This document shows positions 11,701 to 21,053 of a DNA stretch of 64,000 nt, one piece after another. Under the pieces are notes generated by a model, which had not been told where the DNA came from, ran no database searches, and worked only from the letters and a program-made list of their open reading frames with translations. Origin of the DNA: Symbiodinium natans. Taxonomy: Eukaryota > Sar > Dinophyceae > Suessiales > Symbiodiniaceae. The position numbers and the translations under genes were made by a program. How positions within the stretch are numbered: the stretch's first letter is position 1; every line of letters starts with the position of its first letter. The stretch is from contig CAJNDS010002099.1 in NCBI GenBank assembly GCA_905221605.1, forward strand, positions 285,001-349,000, given 5' to 3'.

Positions 11701-14700
11701 GTTTAGGGTTTAGGGCTTAGGGTTTAGGGTTTAGGGTTTAGGGTTTAGGGATTAGGGCTTTAGGGTTGGACTCATTGGGTTTAGGGTTTAGGGTTTTAAG
11801 GGGGTTTGAAGGATGCCTTGGCATGGGTTTGCGGGTTTTAAGGCTGATAATGAGGGCTTTGTTAGTGTTAAGTTGTTTAGGGTTTTTAGGGCTTCTTTAG
11901 GTTTAAGGACTTCTTTCGGGGCATTAGGGCTGTGTGCTGTTTTTGCCTTTGTTTCAGGTTTTTGGGGTCTACCGCGGCGTTTGGAGCTATGGGGGGTATA
12001 GTTGTAGAGGAGGTGTAGGGCGAGTTTACAAGGCTTCGGCTTGCTTGGCGAAGTCCGGGGCTCAAGTCCTAGTCAGCTCACACCGCCCTAAACCCTAAAC
12101 CCTAAACCCTAAACCCTAAACCCTAAACCCTAAACCCTAAACCCTAAACCCTAAACCCTAAACCCTAAACCCTAAACCCTAAACCCTAAAACCCTAAACC
12201 CTAAACCCTAAACCCTAAACCCTAAACCCTAAACCCTAAACCCTAAACCCTAAACCCTAAACCTTAAACCTAAACATAAAACAGCTGCAGGCCGAAGGTC
12301 TCCGACTCCAGGTGGCCCGGTGCAGGGCGTCGTGGGCGTGGGCCTGCGACTCCACCCTAAACCCTAGAGCAGCTTGGGTTTAGGGTTTAGGGTTTAGGGT
12401 TTAGGGTTTAGGGTTTAGGGTTTAGGGTTTAGAGTTTAAAGCTTAAAGTTTAGGCGTTGAGGGGCCCTAAACCCCTCAACACGGTCAAAAGCATCAACGC
12501 TCTCTGCCATAAGCCCTTGAGTCCTCAGAGTTTTGGGACTTCAGGGGTTTTGGGGCTTAGGGTTTAAAGTTTTAGTTTTGGGCTAATCCTTAAACCCTAA
12601 ACCCTAAACCCCAAACCCTAAACCCTAAACCCTAAACCCTCCTTTGGGAAAGGTTGGGGTCCGAGGGGGGCCGGGCGCCGGCCTTGCGAACCTCTTCCAT
12701 GAGGATGTCGCTGGCCTCCTGCACCTTGAAGGCGGCTGAGGGTTTAGGGTTTAGGGTTTAGGGTTTAGGGTTTAGGGTTTAGGGTTTAGGGTTTAGGGTT
12801 TAGGGTTTAGGGTTTAGGGTTTTTAGGGTTTAGGGTTTTGGGTTTAGGGTTTAGGGTTTAGGGTTTAGGGTTTAGGGTTTAGGGTTTAGGGTTTAGGGTT
12901 TAGGGTTTAGGGTTTAGGGTTTAGGGTTTAGGGTTATAAGGTTTAGGGTTTAAGGTTTTAGCGTTTTAGTGTTCAGGGTTTAAGTTTAGGATCTAGGGGC
13001 TTGAGCCCCGAAGCCCCAAGCCCAAGAGCCCAAAGATTAAGCCCCTAAGCCCCTGAACTAAACTCCCGGGATGTCCCCACGATGGAAACCTCGAGCTCAC
13101 GCCCAAAAGGGGCTTAGGGTTTAGGGAGTTTAGGGCGTTAGGGGAGTTTTTGGGTTCAGGGTTTATTTATAGGCTTTAGGCTTTAGGCTTTAGGGGTTCA
13201 AGGCCCGCCAAGGGTTTAGGGCTTAGGGTTTAGGGTTTAGGGTTTGGGGTTTAGGGTTTAGGGTTTGGGGTTTAGGGTTTAGGGTTTAGGGGTTCAAGGC
13301 CCCCCATGCAAGGCGCCTCCTCATCGGGGATGCCGCAGGCACGGCCTTCCTCGATGGCCTGACTCAAGTTCTGCGGGTTTGGGGCTTTCAAGCTCTTCAG
13401 TCGGGTTTTAGGGCTTAGGGTTTTAGGGTTTGGGGTTTAGGGTCTATGACCTATATTGGGAGTTTACGAAATTAGGGGTGCCTTATTGGGGTCCTTCTTG
13501 ATAAGGGAATCCCACTATTTGGGGACTATATTCGGGGTACCTTATTTTCGTAAAACCCCATATAGGCTCTAGGGCTTAGGGTAGATTGTGGGGTTTTAGA
13601 GTTGAGGGCATGCGGGCTTTAGGGCTTATAGGTTCCCGTAGCCTAGGTCGAGGGGTGGAATCGACACATGATTCACTCCTGTCAAGCTCTCACCGAAATC
13701 ATGCAAAGGTTCATTGACTTCTTTCTGCATAGACCCTAAACCCTAAACCCTAAACCCTAAACCCGAAACCCGAAACCCGAAACCCGAAACCCTAAACCCT
13801 AAACCCTAAACGCCGACCTTGTGGAGCTGTTCCACGCTGCGGGTCTGGATGGCATCAAACAAGCCTGCAAGGGCAAAGAGACGACGGGCTTTAGGGCTGA
13901 AAGGTTTGGGGTTTAGGGTTTGGGGTTAGGGGCAGCAGCATGCAGCAGCGCTGATTGGAAGTGCCCCACAAAAAGTAGCTTAGGGTTACACATTTGAGCT
14001 CTTCTTTTTTTCATTGTGTGGGGTGTTGTAATGGCATGGGTATCCTACGCGGGCCTACGCGTCAGCTCATGTTTAGTAGGCGCGGGGCCTACGCGCGGAG
14101 TATGCTGTTGACGCGTGCGGACCTACGCGGAAAGCATAGACAACCTACCCGGACCTACGCGCCCACGCTGCATAGACTTGCCTGCGCGGACCCTACGCAA
14201 ACCTACGCCCTGCAGGCAAAATGCTACGCGGCCGGCTTTCAATGATCGCATCTCTACGTAGCCTTGCTCCTAGAAAAAAACGCTGCTCATTTGGGTGGCT
14301 CCCAAAATAGTCGGCACCCCAAAAGTATCTGATAATCCTTTTTGGAACTCTCCAAAAAAGGTGCGCCTATTGGGGTACCCCACCCCCCCACCCCCTTTAA
14401 CAGAATCTAACCCTCAACCCTCAACCCTCAACCCTACACCCTACACCCTAAACCCTAAACCCTAAACCCTGAACCCTAAACCCTAAACCCTACCCCAGGG
14501 CCTTGCCGCGCTCTGACTCGCCGCTTCTCCGCGGCGTGTGTCTGCCTCGCCGACGTGAGGTGCTCGTCGGCAGACGCCAGCCCTGGGAGTGATCTTTGAG
14601 GAGATCTACACCTTTTTCTTAAGGTCCTCTAAGGGAGGTGGACTCGGGTTTAGGGTTTCGGGTTTAGGGCTTGGGGTTTGGGGTTTGGGGTTTGGGGTTT

Positions 14701-17700
14701 AGGGTTTAGGGTTTAGTTTAGGGTTTAGGGTTTGGGGTTTGTCAAGGGGGGGGATGTTCCCCAAGATTCCCTAAGCTTCCCTAAGGTTCCGTAGGTACCT
14801 ACCCCCACCCATGAACCCCCCTGCCTTAAGAACACTATAAACCATGGTGGCCCAGTAACCATATTCTAAGAAGGATACCCTTTTGGGGTTGGTTCCTTTC
14901 TAAGGGAACCTGTAACCAAAAAAGGGCAAAGAGATACCACTGACCTACCAAGACACCTAAAAGTCCATGGTTGAGGGTTTTAGGCACTTCCGCTTGCGCA
15001 TTTGCATTCAGTCTCCGATCTAGCAGCTGCGATGTACCAGGCACTAAACCCGCAACACCAACTCAGCACCGAAGCCCTTAAGCCCTCAACCCCAAAATGC
15101 CCCCAAACCAGTGAAGCCCCAAGGATCCTTTTCTCTAAACCCTAGACTACGAAAATGCCAGAGCCACTTAATCTGCGAAACCCGATCAAAACATGCCCTG
15201 CATCTTGAAGGTCCCTAAGCCCTAAACCCTAAACCCTAAACCCTAAACCCTAAACTCGGGAGCTGCCTGCGCTCTCAGCCCGGCTGATGGCAGTCGCAAG
15301 GTCGCTCAGGGCTCCTCGAGGCGGCGGGAAGGTAGGGCTTAGGGCTTAGGGTTTGCTAAGGTTTAGGGTTTAGGGTTTTTAGGGTTTAGGGTTTAGGGTT
15401 TAGGGTTTAGGGTTTAGGGTTTAGGGTTTAGGGTTTGGGGTTTGGGGTTTCGGGTTTAGGGTTTAGGGTTTAGGGTTTAGGGGTTAGGGTTTAGGGTTTA
15501 GGGTTTAGGAGGGTTTGGGATTTAGGGTTAGGGTTTAGGGTTTAGGGAGGTTTTCTAAGGTGTTCTGGGGCTTGTTGGGGTTTTCTTGGGTTCTTTAGGG
15601 TGTGTTAGGGTCCTTTCGGGTTTTCTGAGGTCTTCTAGGGCTTTCTAGGGTTTCGTTCTCTCGGGCTATTTCTAGGATTTTCTAGGAGTTTGGGGATTCG
15701 GGTTGGTTTTGGGGTTAAGGCTTGAAAGGGAAGGGTCAGAACCCCAAACCCTGAGCCACAAACCACTAGCACCAAACACTAAACCCCCAACACAAGGGCC
15801 AGTAATTAAGCCCCAAAGCCCCCAAAACCCCCAAACCCCTAAAACCCCTAAACTCCTAAACCCACAAATCCCTAAGTAAACCCCAAAACCCCCCTAAACT
15901 CCTAAACCCTTGAACCCCTAAACCCCGCAGCCTGGGCCTCGAGAACCTCAACATACCCTAAACCCCAAACCCCAAACCCCAAACCCCAAACCCCAAACCC
16001 CAAACCCCAAACCCTAAACCCTAAACCCTAAACCCCTAACGCTAAACCCCAAACCCCAAATACCCCAAACCCTAACCCCAAACCCTAGCCCTAAACCCGA
16101 AACCCAAACCCGAACCCTAAACCCTAAACCCTAAACCCTAAACCCTAAACCCCAAAAGCAGCCAGGCGTCCGCCGGCCAGGGCATCTTGGAGCTCCTGCT
16201 TTGCGGCAAATTGGCGCTCGATGCTGGCCAGCTTGGCCTTTGCCTCAGCACAGTGGGGTTTAGGGTTTAGGGTTTAGGGTTTAGGGCTTGGGGTTTAGGG
16301 TGTAGGGTTTAGGGTTTAGGGCTTAGGGTTTATTTAGGGCTTGGGGTTTAGGGTTTGGGGTTTGGGGTTTGGGGTTTGGGGTTTAGGGTTTAGGGTTTGG
16401 GGTTTGGGGTTCAGGGTTCAGGTTTAGGATTTTGGCTTTCTGGCTTGGGGGCTTAAGGGGTTTAAGGCGGGGTTCAGGGTTTAGGTCTAACTAGAGTTGA
16501 GCTTGGGGTTCTGGTATGGCAGCGTATGATCAATGCAAGTCGCTGGATCCACTAAGACAGACTCCAAGCCAGCAGCCACCTCAGTTCTGGACGCATGTTC
16601 CATTGGCCCCGCGTAGCGCGCAAGGGTACAGACACTGTGCCCACAGATCACCGCCAACTTAGGACATAAACGCAACGAAAGAACCCTAAAGCCCCCTGTG
16701 CACAGCTTCCCGAATCCCTTGAGCCCCCTCCAAAAAAACACGAAGCCCTAAAACCCTGTCCCGTTAAGCCCCCACCAAAAACCCCAGTAAACCCCCTTAA
16801 GCCCCATAAAGCCCAACAACAAATTCCCTAAAACCCCACAAGCCCCCCTTTAGCCCCATAAACCCTAAACCCTAAACCAACCCTAAACCCTAAACCCTAA
16901 ACCCAAACCACCCCCCCCCCCCCTCTAAAACCCCCAGATTGCCCAACCGGGGCTCCCCGTTGTCGATGGCATCCCGGAGGGAGCCCATGGTCTCCTTAGG
17001 GTTTAGGGTTTAGGGTTTTAGGGCTTAGGGCTTGGGGCTTAATTAGGGTTTAGGGTTTAGGGTTTAGGGTCTAGGGTCTAGGGCTTAGGGTTTAGCACTC
17101 CGGATCGAGCAGTTTTGTGGTAAAGCTTTATTTAATTTACGGCTCGGAGATAACACCCACCCACCCAGAAAATCCCATAACATTGAGAAAGCAAAAATCT
17201 GAAAATATAGCGGCCAAATTCTGAAAAGACAGCGGCCACATTGAGAAAGCAAAAAACGGCCAAATTCTGAAAATAAAGCACCCAAGCGACCAAATTCTGA
17301 AATCAATTAAGGTGTAAATATATACGGTAGAAAGGGTTTAGGGTTTAGGGCGTTTAGGGTTTAGCGTTTTAGGTTTAGGGTGCAGGGCTCGGGCTGCAGT
17401 GAGGGAGGCTTTGAGTGTTAAGCTTATGTTGTCTCTAATGACTCTAATATTTGCGTTGGGACGCCAAACGAAATTCATTAAACCAATTCATTCAAAAATT
17501 ACGTAACTCAATTTACTCCAAACATCAATTATAATGGCCATAAGAATCTAATCAATTAGCTCCAAAAGGATAATGACATGAACTTACTTAGCTGAGTAAC
17601 TACATTAATATTAAGCGAATTTAATAAATGACATGGATTAATGCTTCGAATTGGAGAAATTATATTCAGTTTTCCAATTCATTAAGCAACTGAATTGAAC

Positions 17701-18434
17701 TGTTTGAATGACCTCAATTAGTCTACTGAGTTTCATGAATAGTTACATTGTTGTATTCAATTAAAATACAGGCATGACACTAGACTAAATATACTCATAA
17801 AACTAATTAACTTAATTATATTAGTAACAGTAATTCAGGAATTAAACAAATTCATTCAATCAATTGACTTAAGTAAATCCCTCTTCCCTCGCTCCTGTCT
17901 CCTCCCCCCGCGCAGCGCCACCTGTCGTGACCCTGATCGGCGGCGGTTCTGGCCCTGGCGTGCAAACTTGTGGCACCCTTCGGCAATAGATTTGTCTGAG
18001 CAGCCCCCTCCTCTCTCATTTTCTCTCACCTCGTCTCCTCTCCTCTCCTTTCTCCCCTCTCCTCCCCTCTCCTCTCCTCTCTTCTCCTCTCCTCTCCGCT
18101 CCTCCTCTCCTCCCCTCTCTCTCTTTCTCTGCCGTTGCCGGAGCTGTGTTACGTGGCATGTTTGGGGGCCGAAGTGAACGGGCCGGCCCTTCGCGGAGCG
18201 CACGTTGGGCTCCGCTTTGGGCGCCGCGCCACTGGCACTGGCACTGGCCTTGGCCTTGCCAGCCGGGCTTCGCTTTTCTCGCAAGGCCGCTCCGGGCACG
18301 GCCGCTGCATCTGCGCTGGAGGGCTTTTCGGCCGGAGCCTCAAAGCCGAAGCTGCTGACGACAGCCGCTCCACATGGAATGGCCGCCGGCGGCGGGCGCT
18401 TGTCCCAGTCGCCCCAGTCCTCGTCCGAGGACAT
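911..18434 (-). CDS. Long helical-repeat protein gene (starts in window, 3' end off window)
   Basis: Begins at ATG 18434 ([12 protein letters not shown]) with a 94-codon first exon rich in Ala, Ser and Lys, then about 29 short exons, most encoding one unit of the same Leu/Ala-rich two-helix repeat seen in the two preceding genes. Phase matches across long runs of junctions (18434 to 12293, and 9211 to 6755). Reading GC donors restores smooth repeat consensus, for example [13 protein letters not shown]. It is probably a scaffold-like alpha-helical protein; function unknown. Almost every intron begins and ends in telomere-like repeat. Confidence 0.78.
1749..1819 (-). CDS. Helical-repeat exon
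   Basis: [20 protein letters not shown] then EGA; acceptor ttcgccggcag; donor GTGAAG. Upstream intron has an AT-rich patch. Confidence 0.68.
2341..2388 (-). CDS. Helical-repeat exon
   Basis: [16 protein letters not shown]; donor GCCTCA; phase 0 both ends. Confidence 0.75.
2389..3177. other. Long intron, mostly unique sequence
   Basis: Telomere-like block to about 2475, then roughly 650 bases of unique sequence with several ggttct and gtctac words. No exon supported. Confidence 0.45.
3178..3700. repeat. Minisatellite, ~55-65-bp units
   Basis: About eight imperfect units alternate around gggtccttgctgggcttcac and caagggaccacgmggggagc. Open in several frames on both strands because unit lengths avoid stops; minus-strand units repeat an acidic ADADDAP word. 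May include part of the adjoining exon. Confidence 0.75.
3693..3830 (-). CDS. Helical-repeat exon adjoining minisatellite
   Basis: [20 protein letters not shown] onward, then a Ser/Gly-rich end running to GTGAAG at the edge of the minisatellite. Acceptor cttcttgctgcag. Confidence 0.72.
4334..4404. repeat. ATACAT microsatellite
   Basis: Hexanucleotide/dinucleotide run of (atacat)n inside an intron, within a wider AT-rich stretch 4270-4480. Confidence 0.9.
4570..4659 (-). CDS. Helical-repeat exon
   Basis: [20 protein letters not shown] then LAEALTPPG; acceptor cctcacag; donor GCACTC. Confidence 0.82.
4792..4905 (-). CDS. Helical-repeat exon
   Basis: [20 protein letters not shown] then [17 protein letters not shown]; strong donor GTGAGG; phase 2 both ends, matching the next exon. 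Confidence 0.82.
5514..5579 (-). CDS. Basic helical exon
   Basis: [20 protein letters not shown]; donor GCAGTT, phase 2. Confidence 0.6.
5727..5850. repeat. Poly-C and CCCAAAAAA array
   Basis: About 24 C, then A run, then ten copies of cccaaaaaa-type words: a degenerate telomere-like derivative. Confidence 0.85.
6346..6412 (-). pseudogene. Decayed copy of the neighbouring exon
   Basis: Aligns base for base with much of 6481-6580 but has lost one base (ccgactcc versus ccgcactcc), shifting the frame. Either a dead duplicate exon or an alternative exon in another frame. Confidence 0.5.
6497..6580 (-). CDS. Linker exon, one of a duplicated pair
   Basis: [20 protein letters not shown] then SRASETPE; donor GTCGGA; phase 0. 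A diverged copy lies at 6346-6412. Confidence 0.65.
6755..6841 (-). CDS. Helical-repeat exon
   Basis: [20 protein letters not shown] then VVRCRGRLQ; donor CAG|GTTTTT. Confidence 0.8.
7597..7695 (-). CDS. Helical-repeat exon
   Basis: Thirty-three codons with [20 protein letters not shown]; donor GTTTAG; phase 0 both ends. Confidence 0.85.
7696..8384. other. Intron, unique plus triplet-rich sequence
   Basis: Telomere-like start, then about 8100-8220 rich in ACC/GAC triplets (opposite strand GTG/GTC). Long open frames there reflect the triplets; no exon supported. Confidence 0.45.
8385..8463 (-). CDS. Helical-repeat exon
   Basis: [20 protein letters not shown] then RLAGSR; donor GTGGTT; phases 2 in, 0 out, both matched. 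Confidence 0.8.
8603..8692 (-). CDS. Helical-repeat exon
   Basis: [20 protein letters not shown] then LTAKEMEVA; ends AG|GTGCAG, phase 2. Its 5' edge is part of a 16-bp direct repeat around a telomere-like block. Confidence 0.78.
9174..9211 (-). CDS. Helical-repeat exon
   Basis: [12 protein letters not shown] plus split Ala; donor GTAAGC, phase 2, matched downstream. Confidence 0.8.
9779..9867 (-). CDS. Helical-repeat exon
   Basis: [20 protein letters not shown] then ARSRDVEAG; donor GCAGGG. Confidence 0.83.
9868..10470. repeat. Intron of G-rich telomere variants
   Basis: TTTAGGG array passing into GGGGCTTTTA, GGGGCGTTA and GGGTTTTA variants up to about 10370; AT-rich word at 10382. Confidence 0.7.
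10471..10544 (-). CDS. Possible exon
   Basis: [20 protein letters not shown] then YPGT; donor GTGAAA, phase 1, matching the next exon, but its entry phase does not match the previous one. Confidence 0.42.
10636..10733 (-). CDS. Helical exon
   Basis: [20 protein letters not shown] then [12 protein letters not shown] with canonical donor AAG|GTGAGA. Confidence 0.75.
10792..10846 (-). CDS. Possible exon
   Basis: [18 protein letters not shown] between telomere-like blocks; phase with neighbours does not match, so frame and ends are tentative. Confidence 0.36.
11097..11206 (-). CDS. Linker exon
   Basis: [20 protein letters not shown] then a Pro/Ala/Ser-rich end; donor GCGCTT. Not a canonical repeat unit. 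Confidence 0.65.
11550..11620 (-). CDS. Helical-repeat exon
   Basis: [20 protein letters not shown] then LME; donor GTGAGG. The 5' edge of this exon is copied 196 bp upstream beyond the telomere-like block. Confidence 0.83.
11631..11756. repeat. TTTAGGG array
   Basis: About 17 near-perfect 7-bp copies directly abutting an exon acceptor side. Confidence 0.95.
12030..12060 (-). CDS. Short exon
   Basis: [10 protein letters not shown] plus a split codon; donor GTAAAC; phase fits neighbours but the exon is short and Pro/Lys-rich. Confidence 0.42.
12086..12262. repeat. CCCTAAA array
   Basis: About 25 near-perfect copies in the orientation opposite to the arrays at 11631 and 12363. Confidence 0.95.
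12293..12349 (-). CDS. Helical-repeat exon
   Basis: [19 protein letters not shown]; donor GCCTGC; phase 0 both ends. Confidence 0.65.
12638..12735 (-). CDS. Helical-repeat exon
   Basis: [20 protein letters not shown] then [12 protein letters not shown]; donor GTTTAGGG is pure telomere word. Both flanks are long telomere-like arrays. Confidence 0.85.
12741..12938. repeat. TTTAGGG array
   Basis: About 27 copies with two small interruptions, upstream (transcription sense) of the exon at 12638-12735. Confidence 0.95.
13310..13370 (-). CDS. Helical-repeat exon
   Basis: [20 protein letters not shown]; acceptor cccgcag; donor GCATGG, phase 1. Confidence 0.82.
13450..13565. mobile_element. MITE-like element, family C
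   Basis: gggagtttacgaaattaggg, cccactatttggggactata and ggggtaccttattttcgtaa, an imperfect inverted-repeat unit. Confidence 0.65.
13818..13864 (-). CDS. Helical-repeat exon
   Basis: [15 protein letters not shown]; strong acceptor tctttgcccttgcag; donor GTCGGCG. Confidence 0.85.
14040..14240. repeat. CCTACGCG-rich degenerate repeat
   Basis: The word cctacgcg or a one-base variant recurs about ten times at irregular 15-30-bp spacing. No ORF or telomere word; see findings. Confidence 0.75.
14502..14582 (-). CDS. Helical-repeat exon
   Basis: [19 protein letters not shown] then RRVRARQ; donor GCCCTG, phase 1; a downstream GTAGGG would break phase with the next exon. Confidence 0.82.
15267..15314 (-). 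CDS. Helical-repeat exon
   Basis: [15 protein letters not shown] plus split Gly; donor GCAGCT, phase 1, giving AESAGL with the next exon. Confidence 0.82.
16174..16243 (-). CDS. Helical-repeat exon
   Basis: [20 protein letters not shown] then ALA; donor GCGGAC, phase 1. Confidence 0.82.
16932..16991 (-). CDS. Helical-repeat exon
   Basis: [20 protein letters not shown]; donor GTTTTAG, phase 0 both ends. Confidence 0.82.
16992..18152. other. Long first intron with AT-rich island
   Basis: 17440-17880 is strongly AT-rich with repeated attcattaa/aattgaat words and no telomere-like repeat; 18000-18130 is a CT tract (GA on the transcribed strand). No exon seen. Confidence 0.55.
18000..18130. repeat. 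Polypyrimidine/polypurine tract
   Basis: About 130 bases almost entirely C and T on the plus strand (ctcctctcc words). Confidence 0.92.
18153..18434 (-). CDS. First exon with start codon
   Basis: Ninety-four codons, [12 protein letters not shown] then a low-complexity Ala/Ser/Lys region, ending before GTAACA in phase 0, which matches the next exon. An in-frame continuation past this donor is a purine-tract artefact. AGs at 18441-18442 and 18437-18438, after an oligo-T stretch, are candidate spliced-leader acceptors. Confidence 0.75.
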
Positions 18435-21053
18435 GCCTGCCTTGTGACGCAAAGTTCAAAAAAAACTTGAGCCGGTCGTGCTGCTGCATTCCCTACTCTA
18501 TGGCTCAACTATGCAATGCCTCAAACAGCAGAAAAAAGCATGCTCACGCAAGCCCGGCCTCGAGAAATGTCCACACTGTGGTTGCTGCGGTCTTCGCCTC
18601 GTGTCAAGGAGCGACAGTATTGGTTCGCTGCCCTGTTCGGATCCATTCGGGCCTTCTTCAGCTGGTTTTTCGACACCTACAGGGGAATGCGGATGCCAGA
18701 TAAATTATGATGCAAGACTCCCGATGGGGCCTTGGGGGCCATCTCTGCGAAGAGACTGTGGCGAATCAAAAGAATGCAAAGCTCGAGCCAACAGTCTACC
18801 GGAAACAGCGATTTCAAGCGCGAGGTCCCTTAGTTAGAGCTCTTTAGTGCCTTCATAGCGGTAGCAATCCCGCCGAGACGAGGAGGATCGATAGCATCCG
18901 GTCGCCCCCCTTAAACCCAGATTTCCACCAAGCATGCCGGCAAGCGCCCGCCGGAACGCGCGCGCAACCGAGCAGCGCTCCAATTTCAAAACCAATGATT
19001 TCAAATTTGGAGGAGTTCCCGATCAAGCAAAACGCAGGAATTTTTCATCGAATCCGAAAACCGAAACACCCGAAAACGAATGACGAGGCACTGATTCTGC
19101 GCCGTGTCCAATTAACGGGCCGCCCCCCCCCCCCCCCTAAAAACGATCAGTTTTCGATGATTTCCTGTTTTTCGGAAAAGTCGAAAGCCCGAAATGCAGG
19201 CGTTTTTACCGGGTTCCGTGACGCGCAAACCTCGAAACGCCCGGTCCGTCATCAAGCATCCGTGCCGACGGCCGCCGACGGGATTGTGACGCAGAACGCG
19301 CTCCAACGCTCCAATCCGTCACGCAACGTCCCGGTCCCGGATACCTGCCCCCACGGTCTCATCGGAACCGAATGCCGGCCCATGGAAAAGAGCCCCCCCC
19401 CCGCCTGTCTTTTTGCCTCAGACCGAATTTTTCGCCAAGGTCTTTCCAGGACGACGGGCCCGGATACCCCCCCGAGAGTCGTTTTCCGGAAAAACCTCTT
19501 CGGCGAATTCGAAAAGCCTCCAAAAAGCCTGCCTTTTCGCCCCATCGATCCACGGGGAGGAGCCCTCATCCCAGCCCCGGGGACCTCAGCAAGGTCGATT
19601 TTCGAGAGGATTTTCGCTAAGGGCGGGCCGAAGTGACGGGGTCGGATACTCGAACAGCTCGATTTCCAGTCGAGCCGGAGTCCGGCCCGTCGAAAAGGGC
19701 CCCCCCGCCTGTCTTTCGGCCCGGGCCAAATTCTTCGCCCAGATCTTTCCAGAGTGACGGGCGCCCCGGTCGCTCCAGAGTGACGGCCATCGACTCTGCG
19801 GGTTCGGATTGTAACCCAGGCCCCCGGTCACGAAATGACCCCCCCCCCCCCGGAGGGGGATTCGAACCGGCGTTCGACTTGAGCCCGCAGGCGTCAAGGG
19901 CCCTTCGGCGAATTCGAAAACCCTCCAAAAAGCCTGCCTTTTCGCCTCATCGATCCGCGGGGAGGAGCCCTCATCACCGCCCCGGGGACCTGGCCGAGGT
20001 CGATTTTCGAGAGAATTTTCGCTAAGGGCGGGGCCAAGTGACGGGGCCGGACACTCGAAGAGCTCGATTTCCAGTCGGATTCCAGCCCGTCGAAAGGGCC
20101 CCCCCCCCCGCCTGTCTTTTCGGCCCGGGCCCATGTTTTCGCCCGGGTCTCTCCAGAGTGACGGGCCCGGATACCTCCCGGAGGTCGTTTTTTGAAAAAA
20201 AAACCTCTTCGGCTAATTCGAAAACCCTCCAAAAAGCCTGCCTTTTCGCCTCATCGATCCGCGGGGAGGAGCCCTCATCCCGGCCCCGGGGACCTGACCG
20301 AGGTCCGTTTTCGAGAGGATTTTCGCTAAGGGCGGGGCGAAGTGACGAGGCCGGATACTCGAGGAGCCAGATTTGGAGTGGAGCCCCGAAAAGCCCCCCC
20401 CCCCGCCTGTATTTTCGGCCCCGGCCAATGCTTTCGCCCGGGTCTCTCCAGGGTGACGGGTCCGGATACCTCCCGGAGGTCGTTTTTCAAAAAAAACCCC
20501 TTCGGCGAATTCGAAAACCCTCCAAAAAGCCTGCCTTTTCGCCTCATCGATCCGCGGGGAAGAGCCCTCATCACGGCCCCGGGACCTGACCGAGGTCGAT
20601 TTTCGAGAGGATTTTCGCTAAGGGCGGGGCGAAGTGACGGGGTCGGATACTCGAGGAGCTCGATTTCCAGTCGAGCCGGATGCCAGCCCGTTCAAATCGG
20701 CCCCACCCCGCCTGTCTTTTGGCCCGGGCCGAATTGTTCGCCCAGGTCTCTCCGGAGCGACGGGCCCGGATACCTCCCAGAGGTCGTTTTTTCGATAAAA
20801 AACTCCTCGGCGAATTCGGAAACCCTCCAAGAAGCCTGCCTCTTCGCCTCATCGATCCGCGGGGAGGAGCCCTCATCCCAGCCCCAAGAACCTGACCGAG
20901 GTCGAAAGGATTTTCGCTAAGGGCGGGCCGAAGTGACGTGGTCGGATACCTGAAGCTTCGGTTTCAACAACATCGACCCCAGAAAAAACCTGATGCGATG
21001 CTCACTGCAGGCTGACATGTCATGAGCAAACGAAGCAGGCACCGGTCGTTGTT
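18435..21053. other. Intergenic spacer with GC-rich tandem repeat
   Basis: Lies between the stop at 21054 and the ATG at 18434 of the next gene. It holds unique GC-rich sequence near 18.45-19.0 kb, a poly-C tract near 19126 and the ~300-bp tandem repeat. Telomere-like words are nearly absent here, in contrast to the introns. Open frames exist on both strands because CpG-rich repeats lack stop codons; I do not call them genes. Confidence 0.6.
19400..20945. repeat. ~300-bp GC-rich tandem repeat, five copies
   Basis: The anchor gcctttt-cgcc followed by catcgatccgcggggagg recurs at 19531, 19936, 20240, 20533 and 20838 (spacings 405, 304, 293, 305). Each copy contains ggattttcgctaagggcggg and a poly-C run. 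The first interval carries about 100 extra bases. Confidence 0.9.

Noticed and set aside
17856-18152. Continuation of the first exon as a Glu/Arg/Gly-rich tail
   Set aside because: Encoded by a simple purine tract; a GT donor at 18152 gives phase agreement with the next exon.
19835-19905. tRNA 3'-half-like word (ggttcgaatccc on the minus strand)
   Set aside because: Stem mismatches and no matching 5' half; only a B-box-like fragment inside the tandem repeat.
18995-20920. Several 100-200-codon frames on both strands
   Set aside because: They are open because the ~300-bp CpG-rich repeat lacks stops; overlapping frames on both strands, no motif.
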